A stretch of DNA of 64,000 bases from Rhodanobacteraceae bacterium. Lineage in GTDB: Bacteria; Pseudomonadota; Gammaproteobacteria; Xanthomonadales; Rhodanobacteraceae. The stretch is taken from the NCBI GenBank assembly GCA_030167125.1, contig CP126531.1, positions 806,001-870,000 on the forward strand. Direction: 5' to 3'. The notes beneath the pieces were generated by a model that saw only the letters and a program-made list of their open reading frames with translations, had not been told where the DNA came from and did not search any database. The translations under genes and the position numbers were made by a program. Of the stretch, positions 36,716 to 46,019 are shown piece by piece; within the stretch, counting starts at the first letter, position 1; every line of letters starts with the position of its first letter.

Positions 36716-36863
36716 CCCTCTCCCCCGAACGGCTGTTTCGTTCGGGGGAGAGGGCAGGGTGAGGGGGCGGCCGCCGCGCAACAGCGGATTACTCGACAGC
36801 TGGAAGGCGTTTTCCCCCTCACCCCACCCTCTCCCCCAAGCAGAAGGCGCTTGGGGGAGAGGG
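36716..36863. repeat. Paired CCCTCTCCCCC hairpin repeat
   Basis: Two perfect hairpins occur. CCCTCTCCCCCGAAC at 36716-36730 pairs with its complement at 36740-36754, and CCCTCTCCCCCAAGC at 36827-36841 pairs with 36849-36863. In between, GGGTGAGGGGG and CCCCCTCACCCC also pair, so the whole 148 bases can fold as one structure. It lies in the gap between two minus-strand genes and resembles the C/G-rich extragenic repeats of Xanthomonadales. No coding potential is seen. Confidence 0.75.
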
Positions 36864-36876
36864 AGCAAAAAGCGTG

Positions 36877-38325
36877 TCACGCGGGATCGCGGATCACCAG
36901 CAGCCGGCGTTCGGTCATGCCCTCGATCGCGTAGCGGATGCCTTCGCGGCCGAAGCCGGAGAATTTCACGCCGCCGTAGGGCATGTTGTCGACGCGGAAG
37001 CTCGGGATGTCGCCGACCACCACGCCGCCTTCGACCAGTACGTCCCACGCGCGCATCGCGTGCGTGAGGTTGTCGGTGAAGACGCCGGCCTGCAGGCCGT
37101 AGTCGGAATTGTTGACCGTGGCGAGCGCGGCATCGAAATCATCGAACGGCTCCAGCAGCGCGACCGGGCCGAACGCCTCCATGCGATTGAGCTTCGCCGC
37201 GTGCGGCACGTCTTCCAGCACCGTCGCGTCCAGCATGCTGCCCTTGCGCTTGCCGCCACACAGGACTTTCGCGCCGGCTTTCTTCGCTTCCGCGATCCAG
37301 CCTTCCAGCCGTTGCGCGGCGGCTTCGTCGATCATCGGACCCAAGAAGGTTTCCGGATCCTTGGGATCGCCAGCCTTCAATTTTTTGGTGGCCGCGACGA
37401 AGCGCTTCTTCACTTCCTCGTACAGCGACGCGTGCACCAGGATGCGCTGCACGCCGATGCAGCTTTGCCCCGATTGGTAGAAGCTGCCCGAGATCAGCCG
37501 CGCGATCACGAAATCCAACCGCGGCTTCTGGTCCGCATCGACGATGCACGCCGCATTGCCACCGAGTTCCAGCACCACTTTCTTCTTGCCCGCGCGCGCC
37601 TTCAGTTCCCAGCCGATCTGGCCGCCGGTGAACGACAACAGTTTCAGGCGTTCGTCGGTGACGAAAGGATCGGCGTCCTCGATGCGGCAGGGCAGGATCG
37701 AGAACGCGCCCTTCGGCAAATCGGTTTCGGCCAAGACTTCACCGATGATCAGCGCGCCGATCGGCGTGCGCTCGGAGGGCTTCAACACGAACGGGCAGCC
37801 CGCCGCGATCGCCGGCGCGACCTTGTGCGCGACCAGGTTCAGCGGGAAATTGAAGGGCGTGATGAAGGAGCACGGCCCCAGCGGCACGCGCTTGACGAAG
37901 CCGCGATAGCCTTTCGTGCGTTCGGAAATTTCGAGGTTGACGATTTCGCCGTCGATGCGCGTGGACTCGTCGGCGGCAATGCGGAAGGTGTCGATCAGGC
38001 GCTCGGCTTCGCCCTGCGAATCCTTGATCGGCTTGCCGGCTTCTACGCACAGCGCGTAAGCGAGATCGTCCTTGCGTTGGCGCATGGCTTCGACGCAATG
38101 TTCGAGCACCGCGCGGCGCTGGTACGGCTTCATCGCGGCCATCGGCGCGGACGCCTTGGCGGCGGCACCGATCGCGGCGTCGATGGCTTTCGCATCCGCC
38201 ATCGCCACGCGCGTCGCGACCTTGCCGGAATATTTGTCCAGCACCGGCAAATCCGCGCCGGCTTCGACCGGCCGGTTGGCGAGGTAATACGGATAGCGGC
38301 TTTTCAGTTTGGGCTTGCCTGGCAT
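36877..38325 (-). CDS. NAD(P)-dependent aldehyde dehydrogenase
   Basis: 482 residues. It oxidises an aldehyde to the acid. Catalytic Cys289 is in GQSCIG and general base Glu253 in LELGG; 'ITPFNFPLNLVAHKVAPAI' and Lys182 (LKPSE) form the cofactor site. ATG 38325 follows GAGGAAA; a longer frame to 38457 has no ribosome site. It is most like the lactaldehyde/glyceraldehyde-3-phosphate (GapN-like) ALDH branch. The exact substrate is unclear. Confidence 0.9.
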   Translation of the reverse strand: MPGKPKLKSRYPYYLANRPVEAGADLPVLDKYSGKVATRVAMADAKAIDAAIGAAAKASAPMAAMKPYQRRAVLEHCVEAMRQRKDDLAYALCVEAGKPIKDSQGEAERLIDTFRIAADESTRIDGEIVNLEISERTKGYRGFVKRVPLGPCSFITPFNFPLNLVAHKVAPAIAAGCPFVLKPSERTPIGALIIGEVLAETDLPKGAFSILPCRIEDADPFVTDERLKLLSFTGGQIGWELKARAGKKKVVLELGGNAACIVDADQKPRLDFVIARLISGSFYQSGQSCIGVQRILVHASLYEEVKKRFVAATKKLKAGDPKDPETFLGPMIDEAAAQRLEGWIAEAKKAGAKVLCGGKRKGSMLDATVLEDVPHAAKLNRMEAFGPVALLEPFDDFDAALATVNNSDYGLQAGVFTDNLTHAMRAWDVLVEGGVVVGDIPSFRVDNMPYGGVKFSGFGREGIRYAIEGMTERRLLVIRDPA

Positions 38326-38371
38326 GCAGGTTTCCTCGGAACGCGACCCGCCCACGCTACAGGCGTGCGCG

Positions 38372-39722
38372 TCAATGTTGCGTATCGGTGCCTTCCACCT
38401 TGAGCGCGAGTTCGCCATCGGCGAGGCGTGCGCGCACGCGCTCATCGGCGCGCACACCGGTTGCGGAACGCAGCACCCGCCCGGATTCGTCGAACAGGAT
38501 CGCGTAACCGCGCTTCAGGACATCCAGTGGGCTGACGGCGTTCAAGGCGCGTGCGAGTTCGGCGAGGTGCGACCAGCGCCGTTCGGCGTCGCGCGCCCAC
38601 CCTGCGCCGAGGCGGCGACGGAGTTCGTTCGTGTTCCGCGCGAGCTGTTCCACCCGCGCGCGCGGATGCTGGTGCAGCAGGCGAACGTGCAGTTGCGCGA
38701 TGCGCGAAGACGCGCGCTCGTGCATCAGCGCGCGGGCGCGCAGCAGGCGTTCGCGCACTGCATCCATGCGCTCGCGGCCGGAGGCGAGGCGCTGGCGCGG
38801 GCTCTGCGTGTTGAGGCGGGTCGCGAGGTGATCGAGGTGTTGCACGACGTTGTGCGCGCGGCGCAGCCAGGCGTGGCGCAGGCGCGCATCATATTGCGCA
38901 AGCGTTCGCCGCAAGGCGTCGCCGTCGGGCAGCATCCGTTCCGCCGCGGCCGAGGGCGTCGGTGCGCGCAGGTCGGCCACGAAATCGCTGATCGAAAAAT
39001 CGATTTCGTGCCCGACGGCGGAAACCACCGGCACCGGACTGGCCACGATCGCGCGCGCCACGCCTTCATCGTTGAAGGCCGCGAGGTCTTCCAGCGAACC
39101 GCCGCCGCGCGTCACCAGCAACAGGTCGTAGCGATTCGATCGGGCTGCCTTGCGCAACATCGCCGCGATCTGCTCCGGAGCCCCGGCGCCTTGCACCAGC
39201 ACCGGCAGCACTTCGATTTCGGTAAGCACGAAACGCCGCCGCGCCACTGACAGCACGTCGCGGATCGCCGCGCCGCTGGCTGAAGTGATCACGCCGATGC
39301 GGCGCGGGAACGCGGGCAATGGACGTTTGCGCGCGGCGTCGAACAGACCTTCCGCTTCCAGCTTGGCTTTCAGTTGCTCGAACGCACGGCGCAGCGCGCC
39401 TTCGCCGGCGTCCTCCATGTGCTCGACGACGAGCTGATAGCTGCCGCGCGCCTCGTACACGGTGACCCGCGCGTGCGCCAGCACCCGCGCGCCGTTGGCC
39501 GCGCGAAACGTCAGCCGCGCGTTCTCGCGCGCGAACATCGCGCAACGCACTTCGGCGGCGGCATCCTTCAGCGAGAAATACCAGTGTCCCGACGACGCGC
39601 GCACGAAATTGCAGATTTCGCCCTCGATCCAGACCAGCGGCAGCACGTCCTCGATCAGCTCGCGCACCAGGCGGTTCAATGCCGACGGCGTCAGCACCTT
39701 TCGAGCATCCGGCCGGGAAATG

Positions 39723-39736
<14 letters not shown>
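38372..39736 (-). CDS. xseA: Exodeoxyribonuclease VII large subunit
   Basis: 454 residues. XseA with XseB degrades single-stranded DNA in repair. The N-terminal OB fold reads 'VWIEGEICNFVRASSGHWYFSLKD', then the catalytic domain 'RIGVITSASGAAIRDVLSVARRR' and 'LVTRGGGSLEDLAAFNDE' plus 'VGHEIDFSISDFVAD'. A long charged helical region precedes the end. The start (ATGATG, 39736) overlaps the end of the upstream gene by 14 bases. No xseB is visible nearby. Confidence 0.94.
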
Positions 39737-41216
<1,480 letters not shown>

Positions 41217-41259
41217 TCGTCCATGTTCCGGGTTCGAGGCTAGAATGCAAGGAGCACAG

Positions 41260-41328
41260 ATGAGCCATGGATTTCTGCGGGATCCGCCAGGGGGAGATCC
41301 GCCGGGATGGACGCGTACCAACGCCTGA
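41260..41328 (+). CDS. Possible 22-codon leader peptide
   Basis: An ATG at 41260 preceded by AAGGAG at ideal spacing opens a 22-residue frame (MSHGFLRDPPGG, then [10 protein letters not shown]). Its stop lies 20 bases inside the next gene in another frame. It may couple translation to the PilZ-like gene or be accidental. No homologue is recalled. Confidence 0.3.
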   Translation: MSHGFLRDPPGGDPPGWTRTNA

Positions 41329-42989
41329 CCGAAGACTTGCCCGCGCGGTTGCCGCCGGGACGTTCGCAGCGCGCCAGCGAGAAGGCCACGCGCGACGCGG
41401 TCGCGGGCTTGCCTTTGGCCAATCCGGCCCAGGCGTTGCACGAAGTGCAGCAGATCCTGGACGGCATGCTGGCGACGTCGTGGAGCGGCGGCGAACGCCT
41501 CGCCGCGCTGCCGCACCTGCGCGGACCGGTGGAAGGTTTGTGCCGCGCGGTCGAGCAGCAACTGGGCGCGGATTCGCATCCGCTGCCCGCGGCCAGCGCC
41601 GAACGTGCGGTGGCGGCGCAACAGCTGGAATGGCAACTCGCGTGCGGATACGCCATCGGCTTGCATGAGATGTGCGCGCCGGCGGGCAAGCTGCCGATGT
41701 TCAAGGGCAAGCTGGCCGCGGCCGCGATCGTGGCGGGCCTGGTGCATGCAAGCCGCGTGCTGACCTGGGCGTACCGCCAGTACCGGACGCCGCCCGCCGG
41801 GGTATGGCGCCTCGTACACGCCTTGTATGCGTTCGCGGGCGAACTGGGACTCGCCGACCAGCCGGTCGAGGATGCGTTCACCGGAGGTGGTCCGCTGTCG
41901 GCGCGCAGTGCGTACGCGCAGACGTTGTTGCTGGCGATCAGCGATCCCTACCGGTTTTCCGCGCGCGAGTTGAAGGATGCGGGCGTGGTGATCCGCTGCG
42001 TGGGCGGACAGTGCGGGCTGGCGCGTGCCGGCGGCACGCCGGGCGTGCGCGTCGACACTGATGCCGACGCGGGTCCGGGCTACGTTGCGGAGGAACAGAT
42101 CGCCGCCGGCGCCGGCATGCTGGTGCTCGACGTGCAGCCGGTGGTGCGGATCTTCGACGAACGCATCGCGCTGTTGCCGAAAGGCAGCGAAATGCTCGAC
42201 CTGCCGCGGCCGGGCGGCGGCGCCGCCACCGTGCAGGTCGCGCTGCTGCGCCGGTTGCAGGCGAGCTGGGCCACCGCGGTGCGCGGCCATGCGCGGCTGC
42301 CGGCGTCGCACGCGCTCGACCTGATGGTCGGCATGCACGCGGTGCATTACGCGCTGGCCGGCAATCTCGATTTCGGAACCTTCATACGCCAGGTGCAGGG
42401 CGAAGCGATCACGGTCGGCCGGCACGAACTCGCGTCGGCGTGGATGGCGAGCAGCGATACCGCGCGTCCGCAGATGTTGCGCGGCGAAGTGCTCGACCAG
42501 AGCGAAGGCGGCTACCGTTTGCGCCTGCAGGTTTCCGACGGCGTGCGGTTGCGCATCGGCGAGATCGTCGGGCTTGCACCCGCGGCCGACGAGGAAGAAG
42601 AGCGCGACTGGATGGTCGGCATCATCCGCTGGCTGCGGATGGAAGGCGACCACGAATCGCTCGGCATCGAACTGCTGCATCGCACCGCGCGCGCGGCGGG
42701 CGTGCGTCCCATGACTGCGGGCGGTGAGGCGCTGGTGCCGCAGCGAGCGGTGGAGTTGCCGGGCTACGCCGAGCAGGATGGCCTCGCGCTGCTGGTGACC
42801 AATCGCTTTCCCGGCAATGCCGCGACCGCCGAAGTGGTGCTGCCGGCGCTCGCGTCCGACTGGCACGCGGGCGCCGCGGTCGGCGTGTGGCGCTGCGACG
42901 GCGCCGAGGTCATCGGCAACGCCTGCGTGCGCGTCGACCTCGTGCGCGACGATGCTGCGCGGGCGGCCGGAACGGAGGTCACGCCATGA
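41307..42989 (+). CDS. PilZ-like domain protein, possible cyclic-di-GMP effector
   Basis: 560 residues. The first ~400 residues are helical, conserved-looking and of unknown fold ([37 protein letters not shown]). From about residue 390 the text '[33 protein letters not shown]', broken here by W in '[14 protein letters not shown]', has the PilZ-domain pattern, though a clear RxxxR is not seen. A cyclic-di-GMP-binding or degenerate PilZ role is inferred. ATG 41307 follows GGGGGAG. It is the first main gene of a five-gene operon and overlaps the next by ATGA. Confidence 0.6.
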   Translation: MDAYQRLTEDLPARLPPGRSQRASEKATRDAVAGLPLANPAQALHEVQQILDGMLATSWSGGERLAALPHLRGPVEGLCRAVEQQLGADSHPLPAASAERAVAAQQLEWQLACGYAIGLHEMCAPAGKLPMFKGKLAAAAIVAGLVHASRVLTWAYRQYRTPPAGVWRLVHALYAFAGELGLADQPVEDAFTGGGPLSARSAYAQTLLLAISDPYRFSARELKDAGVVIRCVGGQCGLARAGGTPGVRVDTDADAGPGYVAEEQIAAGAGMLVLDVQPVVRIFDERIALLPKGSEMLDLPRPGGGAATVQVALLRRLQASWATAVRGHARLPASHALDLMVGMHAVHYALAGNLDFGTFIRQVQGEAITVGRHELASAWMASSDTARPQMLRGEVLDQSEGGYRLRLQVSDGVRLRIGEIVGLAPAADEEEERDWMVGIIRWLRMEGDHESLGIELLHRTARAAGVRPMTAGGEALVPQRAVELPGYAEQDGLALLVTNRFPGNAATAEVVLPALASDWHAGAAVGVWRCDGAEVIGNACVRVDLVRDDAARAAGTEVTP

Positions 42990-43171
42990 CACTGGAAATG
43001 CGCGATGCGTGCGAACGTTGCGGCGCGAAGCTCGCACCGGCAGACGCCGCCTGGATCTGCGTGTACGAGTGCACGTTCTGCGCCGACTGCGCCGATTCCA
43101 TGCAGCACGTCTGCCCGAACTGCAGTGGCGAACTGGTGAAGCGGCCGCGGCCGCCGGCGAAAGACGCGTGA
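42986..43171 (+). CDS. DUF1272 zinc-ribbon protein
   Basis: 61 residues. It has cysteine pairs C-x2-C (CERC), then C..C (CTFCADC) and C-x2-C (CPNC), consistent with two zinc sites. The opening '[30 protein letters not shown]' (CERCG, then YECTFC) is the DUF1272 signature. The start overlaps the previous stop by ATGA and its stop overlaps kdsB by GTGA. The function is unknown. Confidence 0.85.
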   Translation: MTLEMRDACERCGAKLAPADAAWICVYECTFCADCADSMQHVCPNCSGELVKRPRPPAKDA

Positions 43172-43944
43172 ATACCGCAGACGGATTCATCGTCGCAATT
43201 CCGGCGCGCTACGGTTCGACCCGCCTGCCGGGCAAACCGCTGCGCCTGCTGGGCGGCGAACCCCTGATCGTGCATGTCGCGCGGCGCGCGCGCGATGCGG
43301 GAGCCAGGCAAGTGGTGGTCGCGACCGACGATGCGCGCATCGCCGCGGCGCTCGCCGGTTCGAACATCGAGGTGTGCCTGACCCGCGCCGACCACGCCAG
43401 CGGCAGCGACCGGCTGGCCGAGTGCGCGGCCACGCTCGACTGGCGCGACGACGCGGTGGTCGTGAACTTGCAGGGCGACGAGCCATTCGCGCCTGCCGCG
43501 GGCATCAGGGCCGTCGCGGATGCGCTCGTCGAAGACCGCGTCGACATGGCCACGCTGGCGGCGCCGATCGAATCGGCCGAGCTGTGGTTCGACCCGAACT
43601 GCGTGAAGGTCGTGCGCGATCTGCGCGGCCGCGCGCTGTACTTCTCGCGCGCGCCGGTGCCGTGGGCGCGCGATGCGCTGGCGCGCGATCGAACGAATGT
43701 TCCGGATGGCATCGAAGTGTTGCGCCACATCGGCATCTACGCGTACCGGGCGGGTTTCCTCAAGGCGTTCGCGCGCCTGCCGGCGACGCCGCTGGAACGT
43801 GCCGAATCGCTCGAACAACTGCGCGCGCTCGAGCACGGCCACGCGATCGCGGTGCGCATCACGCCGCAGGTTTTTCCGCCGGGCGTGGACACCGAAGAAG
43901 ACCTCGTGCGTGCCGAACGCACGCTTGCCGCGGGAGTGCCATGA
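43168..43944 (+). CDS. kdsB: 3-deoxy-manno-octulosonate cytidylyltransferase (CMP-KDO synthetase)
   Basis: 258 residues. It activates KDO with CTP for lipopolysaccharide core synthesis. The nucleotide-binding loop is [15 protein letters not shown], and 'NLQGDEPF', '[12 protein letters not shown]' and '[12 protein letters not shown]' are all conserved. The GTG at 43168 overlaps the DUF1272 stop. Its presence shows a KDO-containing outer membrane. The neighbouring phosphatase is a frequent partner of this gene. Confidence 0.95.
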   Translation: MNTADGFIVAIPARYGSTRLPGKPLRLLGGEPLIVHVARRARDAGARQVVVATDDARIAAALAGSNIEVCLTRADHASGSDRLAECAATLDWRDDAVVVNLQGDEPFAPAAGIRAVADALVEDRVDMATLAAPIESAELWFDPNCVKVVRDLRGRALYFSRAPVPWARDALARDRTNVPDGIEVLRHIGIYAYRAGFLKAFARLPATPLERAESLEQLRALEHGHAIAVRITPQVFPPGVDTEEDLVRAERTLAAGVP

Positions 43945-43945
43945 C

Positions 43946-44464
43946 ATGAGCCTGCCGCCGCCCGGAGTGTTGTTCGTGTGCCTCGGCAACATCTGCCGTT
44001 CGCCGACGGCGGAGTACGTCGCGCGCGCCGAATTCGCGAAACGCGGCGTGCATGTGCCGGTGGCGTCGCGAGGACTCGGCAACTGGCACGTGGGGCAGGG
44101 TGCCGACCCGCGTGCGGTGGCCGTCGCGCGCGCGGAAGGCTTCGATCTTTCGCCGCATCGCGCACGCCAATTCCACGAGGATGATTTCAGCCGCTTCGCG
44201 ATGGTGCTGGCGGTCGATCGCGCGACCCTGGCCGAACTGCGCCGCCGCGTGCCGAGCGACGTGCCGGCGCCCGAACGTTTCCTGGTGGCCGCGGGACTCG
44301 CGCATCCGCAGGCCCGCGAAGAGGGCGACGTGCCCGATCCGTACACCGGCACGCGCGAGGATTTCCGCCAGGTGCTGGCGTTGATCCGGCGCGGCGTCGA
44401 TGCGCTGGCGCTGCGCCTTGCCACGCAGCGAGTGGAAAAGGGAACGAACGATGATGCCGGGTGA
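43946..44464 (+). CDS. Low-molecular-weight protein-tyrosine phosphatase
   Basis: 172 residues. The P-loop Cx5R is C12-LGNIC-R18-S, and the general acid Asp131 lies in DPYTG. It dephosphorylates phosphotyrosine or arginine in proteins; in envelope gene clusters such enzymes often regulate polysaccharide kinases, but no such kinase is visible here. ATG 43946 is one base after the kdsB stop. It overlaps the next gene by 14 bases. Confidence 0.9.
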   Translation: MSLPPPGVLFVCLGNICRSPTAEYVARAEFAKRGVHVPVASRGLGNWHVGQGADPRAVAVARAEGFDLSPHRARQFHEDDFSRFAMVLAVDRATLAELRRRVPSDVPAPERFLVAAGLAHPQAREEGDVPDPYTGTREDFRQVLALIRRGVDALALRLATQRVEKGTNDDAG

Positions 44465-45905
44465 CATGCCCTTCAAAGCCGAGGGCGCGCGCGAGATGCT
44501 GCCGGAAATCCCGGAAGCGCTGCAGTGGGTGAATCGCCACGGACGCTTGCGGCTGGCGGACTTGCGCGGACGCGTCGTCATGCTGGTGTTCTGGAACGCC
44601 ACCAGCACCAGCAGCATCAACCTGCTCGGCGAGCTGCGCCAACTCGAACGCAAGCATCCCGACGAATTCGTGTTGCTGGGCGTGCACACGCCGCGTTACG
44701 CCTCGCAGCAGCCCGACGCCGCTGTGTTGAAGGCGCTGCAGCGCATCCGGTTGCGCGCGCCGGTCGCCAACGATTCCGAGTGGCTCGCGTGGATGCTGTA
44801 TTCGATTTCCGCGTGGCCGACCACGTTGTTGATCGATGCCGACGGCCAGCTCGCCGCGCGTTTCGTGGGCGAAGGCCGCGCGCCGGAAATCGAGGAAGCC
44901 GTCACGCGCCTGCAGGAAGGCTTGCCGCCTGCGCACGTGCGGCCGGTGCCCGACCTGCTGGAGAACGTGCGCGCGGACGTCACCGGTCCGCTGACATTCC
45001 CGGCGCACGTGCTGGCGACGGATTGGCGCCTGTTCGTCAGCGACACCGGACACCATCGCATCCTCGAGTGCAGCCACGATGGCCGCGTGCTGCGGCAGTT
45101 CGGGTCCGGCACGCCCGGGAATTGGGACGGGCAAACGTCGGCGTGCGGATTCCAGTCGCCGCACGGACTCGCGCTCAGCCAGGGTTGCCTGTATGTCGCC
45201 GATACCGGCAACCATTGCGTGCGAAGGATCCGGCTCGACACCGGCGAGGTCGATACGGTGCTGGGCGCGGGGCGGCCCGCCTATGGCGATGTCGAAGCGC
45301 AGGGTTCCGGATTGCGCGTGTCGATCAATGCGCCGCAAGCGGTCGCCGCCGACGGCGACGTGCTCTACGTCGCGGCGACGGGCCAGAACCAGATCGTGCG
45401 CGTCGACCTCGCCACGGAGCGCGCGGCGACGCTGGCCGGCGACGGGCGCAGCGACGTGCGTGACGGCATCGGCAGCCAGGCTTCGCTGGCGCAACCCGGC
45501 GCGCTCGCATTGATGCCGGGACAATTGCTGGTTGCGGACTCCGGCGGCAACGCGATCCGCCGTTTGCGCTTCGCCGATCTCGCGCTCACCACGCTGGCGG
45601 GATCGTCGCCGTGGGAACCGGGGCGGGCAGACGGTACGGGCCGCAAGGTCAGGCTGGCTTTCCCCAGCGGATTGGCGGCGGCGGAAAGCCGGGTGTACGT
45701 GGCCGACACCTGCAACGACCGGTTGTGCGTGCTCGATCCGTACAGCGCAGAATTCAGGACGCTGGAATTCGACCATCCGCTGCACGAACCGCAGGGCCTC
45801 TCCTTCGCGGCGGGCATGCTGTGGGTGGCCGATCGTGACGACCACGCGATCCTGCGCATCGATCCGGAGCAGGGCACTTGCGAGCGCGTCGCCGTGGGCG
45901 AATGA
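44451..45905 (+). CDS. Thioredoxin-like/NHL-repeat fusion lacking redox cysteines
   Basis: 484 residues. Residues 15-170 form a thioredoxin-like domain with 'VVMLVFWNATSTSSINLLGELRQL' (FW47-48, SSIN 54-57) and a cis-proline site WPTTLLID. NHLRC2-like proteins have CCINC here, so both cysteines are replaced by serine. Residues ~190-484 contain NHL propeller repeats (LFVSDTGHHRILEC, LYVADTGNHCVRRI, LLVADSGGNAIRRL, VYVADTCNDRLCVL). No signal peptide is seen, so it is probably cytoplasmic. ATG 44451 lies inside the phosphatase gene after AAGGGAA. Confidence 0.82.
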   Translation: MMPGDMPFKAEGAREMLPEIPEALQWVNRHGRLRLADLRGRVVMLVFWNATSTSSINLLGELRQLERKHPDEFVLLGVHTPRYASQQPDAAVLKALQRIRLRAPVANDSEWLAWMLYSISAWPTTLLIDADGQLAARFVGEGRAPEIEEAVTRLQEGLPPAHVRPVPDLLENVRADVTGPLTFPAHVLATDWRLFVSDTGHHRILECSHDGRVLRQFGSGTPGNWDGQTSACGFQSPHGLALSQGCLYVADTGNHCVRRIRLDTGEVDTVLGAGRPAYGDVEAQGSGLRVSINAPQAVAADGDVLYVAATGQNQIVRVDLATERAATLAGDGRSDVRDGIGSQASLAQPGALALMPGQLLVADSGGNAIRRLRFADLALTTLAGSSPWEPGRADGTGRKVRLAFPSGLAAAESRVYVADTCNDRLCVLDPYSAEFRTLEFDHPLHEPQGLSFAAGMLWVADRDDHAILRIDPEQGTCERVAVGE

Positions 45906-46019
45906 GCGCGCTCGCGCGGTGGGCGCAGGCATTCGGCGGCGATTGTTTTCATTCGCGGTTCCCATTGGCGGCATGGGTGCCCGTTGCATCGTTCGCATCC
46001 ACGCGGAATGGGTTTGCGT

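Noticed and set aside
36716..36863. Hairpins as a rho-independent terminator
   Set aside because: Stems are strong but no T-tract follows on either strand, so they are recorded as a repeat.
41217..43190. Upstream extension of the phospholipase-D-like minus frame
   Set aside because: The extension runs antisense through the PilZ-like gene; the HKD protein has a proper start at 41216.
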